This document shows, one piece after another, positions 1 through 64,000 of a stretch of 64,000 nt of DNA. The position numbers and the translations under genes were made by a program. The stretch lies in assembly GCA_960531495.1 (NCBI GenBank), contig OY482860.1:15436106-15500105 (forward strand), given 5' to 3'. How positions within the stretch are numbered: the first letter of the stretch is position 1; each line of letters begins with the position of its first letter. Source of the DNA: Zeus faber. Lineage: Eukaryota; Chordata; Actinopteri; Zeiformes; Zeidae. The notes beneath the pieces were generated by a model that made no database searches, was not told the DNA's origin, and saw only the letters and a list, made by a program, of their open reading frames with translations.

Positions 1-58734
<58,734 letters not shown>

Positions 58735-60425
58735 TTAGAGCTAGGCTTGACCGGGGTCCTCGATTCATTCCATTTCCCTCTCACACAGTACAGTTAAAAC
58801 AAACAAACAAAGGGACAAGGGAATACGGAGCCGCCCGAGGCAGCATTAAATGAAATAATAACCGAAACTTTCAATTCATCAAGATTCGTCCTCGGAGCCA
58901 CTCTGTCTTTTTTTATCAAAAAAAAAAAAAAAAAAAAAGTTATTGTACTTGCGTATTCAAGGCAATTTACAAGCTGCACTTCCCTGCTGCTTGGAAAGTG
59001 TGGGAACGAGGTGAAGTTAGATCAGATCTCTCGGAAGATTTGTTGGCGTCATTATTTTTGTCTATTTTCTTTAAGATAAATGAATTGGTGAGCATTTCAT
59101 AAACAACTAATGTTATATTATCTGACGTTTTTTTGTAATGTAATGTAATGTTGTGGTCGTTTTATATATATTTTTTTAATCACTTTGCTGCTTCAAGCAA
59201 GACAATATCTATCTGCAATTTCAGTAAAGGATGACCTCTAATGTGGCATGTGTATGCCATCCCAAAATATAACACTTTATTAATCCCCAGAGGGAAAGTT
59301 CCGGCGTCACAGCAGCAAAGACAATGCAGTCAAGGAAGAGATACCAATTAGAATGAGATAAGGGATAACACATACGCACACCAATTTACACAAAGTTAAC
59401 CATAAGCAGCAGGATGCTTTCAACAGAAGTTGTAAGTTCTCCCTTTCAGGCAATTTGAATAAATTGTCCGGGAAAGGAAATGACCAACACATTAAAATAC
59501 AAACACATTTCTCTTTCAAAATGTTTTAATAATTTTTTATTAATCCTTTCAGATCTCCCCAGAATTTGCCTGGGCCCCCCGCTGGCTAAGTGACAACTCC
59601 TTCCAGAAGGAGAGCGCGAGAGAGAGAGCGAGAGAGAGAGAGAGAGCTCCTCCGCCAAATAGCTGTATGGAGAAAAAAAACAACAACAAATGCAGCCGCT
59701 GGGACACTTACAGAAAAAAAAAAATATGAAAAAATCTGGAAACACAAAAGGTAATTTCATCTCACTTACGTCGTGGCATTTAAAAGCTGGTGTGGTGGGG
59801 CTGTTGAAACGCAGACAGCCCCAAAAAAGCGGGAAATGGGAGCTAACGCCCAAAGAAATACCGGCCGGACCCCTGGCGGCTGAACCCCGGCGCTGAACCT
59901 GCTTGTACGGGAGAGGGAGAGCCAGCGGAATATTAAAAAACGCCTGACCTTCATCTCCTGCACCTCCATGGCCGAGTGGCGCTCACCTAACCTCGACATG
60001 GTTCTGATTTTCGGATGTTTATCCTTATGTGCCACTTACCTGCCATGTTGTAAATCGATTAAAAAAAAAAAAAAAAAAAAAAATGGGGGAAAAAAGGATT
60101 TCAAAGGTAAATCAACCTTTACTGGCCCTGAGGTACATTCTCTGGAAGCGGTGGAGGTGAACCGAGCTGCAGGTCATTTCATGGTGCTCCGCGGTGGATT
60201 CAATTCCTTGAATTCCATGTGAATAACTCGATAAGATCCCACGACTTGCTGAGACGCTGTCTCTCTCCCAGGCGTTCCTACGGTGGAGTTAATGCCATCA
60301 TAACCAGCACGAGAGGCAGCTTGAGGAACTTGTTCACACCAGATCTATGACGATCGCTTCAATTTGGTATGGGAGACCGCTGAGGCATTATGGGGGATTT
60401 AGATTTACTTTGGACAATGTTAATG

Positions 60426-60456
<31 letters not shown>

Positions 60457-60809
60457 TGTTCGATGTAGTATAGTGCACAAAATGGCGGCTGATAGAAATG
60501 ACAGGGCATTTTACTTAAAATGGTGCCCAACATATAAAATGTCTCTTTATGACATCTCTCATCCAAATAGCCTTTATGACGACTTGCCAAATAACCTTTA
60601 TGACAACTGGCCTAGGAGGATATATATATAGGAGCGTGTCTAAAGACTCGCTCTCTCTTTGGCTTGGTCGCTCTTGCTTTGGGCTCGTCTCTTGGTCTTT
60701 GTTATTGTGCCAATAAAGGATCCATTATGCATCGCATCCGTCTCCATCTTATTGAAGAACCTCCCGACATCAACCAACCTGGGAGGGATCGGTTTCCCAG
60801 ATCCCAACA
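60457..60809 (+). mobile_element. Solo LTR inserted in an ATCT microsatellite
   Basis: A 353-bp block begins TGTTCGATGTAG and ends CCCAACA. It is flanked by CTAT on both sides (60453-60456 and 60810-60813) and by ATCT repeats further out. Near its end it has TATATATATA (60620), CT-rich sequence and AATAAAG (60713), in LTR order. No second LTR or interior is present. The 4-bp duplication is not decisive because the host site is itself repetitive. Confidence 0.65.
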
Positions 60810-62470
60810 CTATCTATCTATTTGTCTATCTATTCATCAGCTTAATACATTAGAAACTGTGAAACTTCACACTTGTCATAGACCACATCTTCTCCAACCA
60901 TCTGCGTTCAACAGCAAAATCCAATGGCAAACTAAGTTGAACTCCTGTCACTGCGACAGCCTGTCATACAAAATAACATCATATTTCATAAGGAAATTCT
61001 AAAAAGATCTCCCATGCAGAGACCACCGCAATTTAAAGCACTCCCGGGTCTTTCGGGGACCTTGACACCCGTGACATGGTTTAAAAAAAATCATCAGACA
61101 AGATAACTACAGAGGGCTGCACTCCAGCCCGTGCATCCGTCCGCTGCGCCCAATTCACCATTTTGCTGAAAGAAATAACAGGACTGGAGCGTCCCGTGAT
61201 TGAAAGCAGTGCATATGAATACCGATGAGCGGGCGGAGGATTTAGAAGTTCAGATCGTTTTAACCCGTCCTGGACTCCTCCAGTTAAGCGGCACTTGAGG
61301 TGAATCTACCGGTTATTCAACCACTCCATGAGCGGAGTAATAAGCCCACGGCAGTCTGGGCCGTGGAACTCAATCCGTCGCCTGGTTTAAATAGATCTGG
61401 GTTTAGTTCATAAACCGTACGACTTCGATAGTCGAGAGCTTCGCTCCGGTGCTTCAAGCCCCGTGTTGGCAAGCATTATGTCCCGCTGAAGCTCCCGAGA
61501 ACCATTCCCTAAATGCCCCCCGCTGATCCTTGAGGCGAGTTGTGACAGCAGCCGCTGGGATGTGACAGCCCTGTAGGAGAGAACCGCTTGTTAATGAATC
61601 AGGCACGTGTTTCATATAATAATCTAACGGAAGAAATAAAATTCAACTTCTCAATCAACTTTCGGAAGAGATGGATTCGTCTACGATGACTTTATATAAG
61701 TCAAAAGAAATGACGAAGCCATTATTTATATAATTAACTTTTTTTTTGCTGAAAAATGAATTACAATGCTTTCGGACCGGGATCTGGAGTCCAAAAATGT
61801 TATTTTCTCCTTTCACCATATTTGCTGAGTGTTTGAACCCTTCCCCAACCGTTAAATATCCTGATGCTCCGACGCTTCAAACGTGTACGATTATTCAAGT
61901 ATGTTCTTCGAAACCTCCACAGTGTCTGGTCGTTGACGTTGCGGGACGTACTAATAATAATAACCCAAAATAATAACCCTTCCACCTTTTGCTTTCAGAA
62001 GTTTGTCCACATTCACCAACGGTGTCAGTCGCCATCCAAAATAGCATGGCCGTTCACAAGCTGTACTTTCCCGGCAGTTGGACTGACATTTTGATTGAGA
62101 GCTGGCTGGACCAATGAGCAGAGGGGTCGTTAGCTCCCTCCTTTTTGGACAGGAGCGTCTGTCCAGGCTTTGTCGACGGGAAAGTGCGGTAATGAGGTTC
62201 GGATGGGGCGGCTCTATTTTCCTCCAGTTAAACGCACACCGGGATTGGCTGAGACGATGCGTAGCGTGCACGTGAAACCGGAGTGCGATGTCAAATGGCG
62301 ACGTCTCTGCTGGGTCTTCTAGATGGTGGATCCACTCTGCCGTTTCTTCAGCTGTACGGGCTGGCGGTGGAGGCACAACGGTGTCGGGAATGTTTGTTTT
62401 AGGACACGATAGTCCCCTTAATATCCGTGGAGCTCTCTTTATTTTGTCTTTCGTCTTTATGGCCACAGAC

Positions 62471-63290
62471 TAAGGCTGAACGATTTGGAAAAATAATCGA
62501 ATTGCGAATTTCTTTGCAATTGCGATTGAGCGCGCTTTTTTTTTTTAAGTTCATTATCTTCTGAATTATTCACTCAACACAAGCAATAAATCATCCTATA
62601 GTATGACCAACACAAAATTGGATACAGTCAACATATAAACTGTTCTTTCCTGTAGGTCAGGCCCACATGTTATGATGAAATGAGATTAATTGATTTGAAT
62701 AATATATCTTTATTTAAATATTGAATTGTAAAAAAAACAAAAAACTTAAATTACAACAAAATAATGACTCATTGGCTGAACGTCAAGCATTGCAATTGTT
62801 CGAATCTGAAAATGAACATTCCAAAAATATGCAGAGCTTCAGAAGAAATGTATTCTTTTTTATAAAAATGTTGCGCGCATACGCCCACATACGCCCACAT
62901 ATACGGGGCACCGCTCCACGTGCTGAGGGACGGCTTTACACTCATTAAATTTAAAAAAGGTAAAAAAAAAAAAAATAACACACAAAAACAAAAAAACAGA
63001 GGCTCCGTCCGGACTCTACAGGTGTTCCAAGCTCTGCCAGCAGCACGCGCCGTGCACCGTGGCCCCGGGGCCCCGGGGCCAGAGCACCGGGTCTCCCCGG
63101 TGGGGCAGTGTGGAGGGTTTAAACAAACGCAAAAGGACTAGGACTCTCGCCTAGCACCCCATCCCGGGGGGGAAGGTGCACTAGGTGGCCGCCTATCTCG
63201 CTTATAGGGCGAAAGAGCCAGCCCTTGGCAGCCCTGTTGGTTAGAATGTGTAACATAAAAAATTAAAAATTGATTAATTGTTCAGCCCTA
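62471..63290. mobile_element. Non-autonomous hAT element, 820 bp
   Basis: The left end TAAGGCTGAACGATTTGG and the inverted right end TAGGGCTGAACAATTAATC share TA(A/G)GGCTGAAC. The left part continues with AATTGCGAATTTC and GCAATTGCGATTG, typical of a common fish hAT family. The flanking 8-mers CCACAGAC and CCGCAGTC agree at 6 of 8. The interior includes a GC-rich segment and a 20-bp palindrome at 63061. Confidence 0.7.
63061..63080. other. Perfect 20-bp GC palindrome
   Basis: GGCCCCGGGGCCCCGGGGCC reads identically on both strands, with one more complementary base pair outside it. It lies inside the hAT element. Confidence 0.95.
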
Positions 63291-63464
63291 CCGCAGTCGA
63301 TGCTTTTAGAAATGGATACGAGAACAATAATAGGTCATCTCCACAAATCACACATCATATCCAGGAGGTTCAATAAGCTTAGACATTGACTTTGTTCACC
63401 CCGAACTCGATCTCTCGATCTCACCTTTGAGGGTGAGGTGGAACGGAAACTTTCACAGCACGAT

Positions 63465-63800
63465 TCAAGATTTCAAGATTCAAGCGGTTTATTTGTCACA
63501 TACATATACCTACGTTCATACATATATGCAGTGAAATGTCAATGCAAGGCGCCCGGAGATTATGTACAATAGATGTTAAACCGAACATAATAGCTAACCT
63601 AATTCCTACCTAGCAACTAACTGAAACTAACTGATCCCTAAAACATAATGCAGTAAGTGAATAAAATAATATAAATAGATTAAAATAAAATAAAAATAAG
63701 CCTCAAAAATATAATACAGAGTGGGGGTACAAAATAGAAGGGAATATAGTTATGTTTATGGGATAGGCTATTTACAGATATGTGCAGTAAAGTGCATGTG
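63465..63800 (+). repeat. Dispersed repeat copy C (ATTCAAG-start family)
   Basis: ATTCAAGATTTCAAGATTCA, then TTTATTTGTCACATACATAT, GCAGTGAAATGTCAATGCAA and GCGCCCGGAGATTATGTACA, followed by AACTGATCCCTAAAACATAA and an AATAAAATA tail. It is the fullest of the three copies and may extend past 63800. Confidence 0.8.
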
Positions 63801-64000
63801 AATAAAGTGTATAAAGACACACCAGAACAAGAGATAATATTTTCTCACCCAAAATGAGGGTGACCGTGTGTTACCCTGCTGGGAAACTTCACTGCCTTAA
63901 CACAGTCTATCTTTATTTGGGCTTTGCACTATCCCACAGCAGCTATGCTATCGCTCGCCTCGAAGGCAGAGCCCACCCCCTCCGACAGATATTGAGCGTT

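Noticed and set aside
59766..60035. Minus-strand frame with a hydrophobic stretch as candidate signal-peptide exon 1
   Set aside because: No plausible signal peptide followed by a phase-1 donor; no similarity to the family N-terminus.
61951..62466. 171-codon minus-strand frame as a host gene
   Set aside because: No recognised domain, runs into a hAT element at one end, and the opposite strand is equally open; kept only as a finding.

Overview
The window is vertebrate nuclear DNA, almost certainly from a ray-finned fish. It is non-coding-rich and crowded with dinucleotide repeats. Its transposon remnants are of fish type: Tc1/mariner, hAT, Ty3/gypsy, tRNA-derived SINEs and an endogenous retrovirus. 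The one host gene is a contactin-associated protein (Caspr/neurexin-IV family) gene on the minus strand. It runs across the window with its 5' end beyond 58.7 kb and its 3' end off the left edge. I read 19 exons (about 3.2 kb, roughly 1,080 codons) and number them 2-20 because the first (58590-58700) starts and ends in the phases expected of exon 2 in this family. All joins keep phase.

The exons encode, in order: the discoidin (F5/8C) domain (exons 2-4), laminin-G1 (5-7), laminin-G2 (8-10), EGF1 (11), the fibrinogen-like region (12-14), laminin-G3 (15-18), EGF2 (end of 18) and the start of laminin-G4 (19-20). Residues that differ between paralogs fit CNTNAP5 best, so I call it cntnap5-like. 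CNTNAP3/4 orthology is not excluded. The signal-peptide exon and the rest of laminin-G4, the membrane span and the cytoplasmic tail are not in the window.

Intron content, left to right: intron 19 holds a 4.9-kb broken endogenous retrovirus (two LTRs, integrase tail, env remnant). Intron 18 holds a deleted Tc1 element between CATC-type tandem repeats. Intron 16 holds a TA-flanked mariner-type MITE, apparently inside an older hAT element. Intron 14 holds a 2-kb CAG/CAA-rich satellite with a perfect 452-bp tandem duplication and eight ETS-type sites. Intron 10 holds an internally deleted Ty3/gypsy element and a hAT MITE. Intron 8 holds a gypsy integrase fragment. Intron 9 and intron 5 hold tRNA-derived SINEs. 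Intron 3 holds a long inverted repeat and a 22-base G run. Intron 2 holds a broken hAT transposase gene and two MITEs. Upstream of exon 2 lie a solo LTR inserted in an ATCT microsatellite and a hAT element.

No tRNA, rRNA, CRISPR or prokaryotic feature was found, and no second host gene is supported. The most unusual structures are the ETS/CRE-like satellite in intron 14 and the repeated placement of GT/CA microsatellites right at splice sites.
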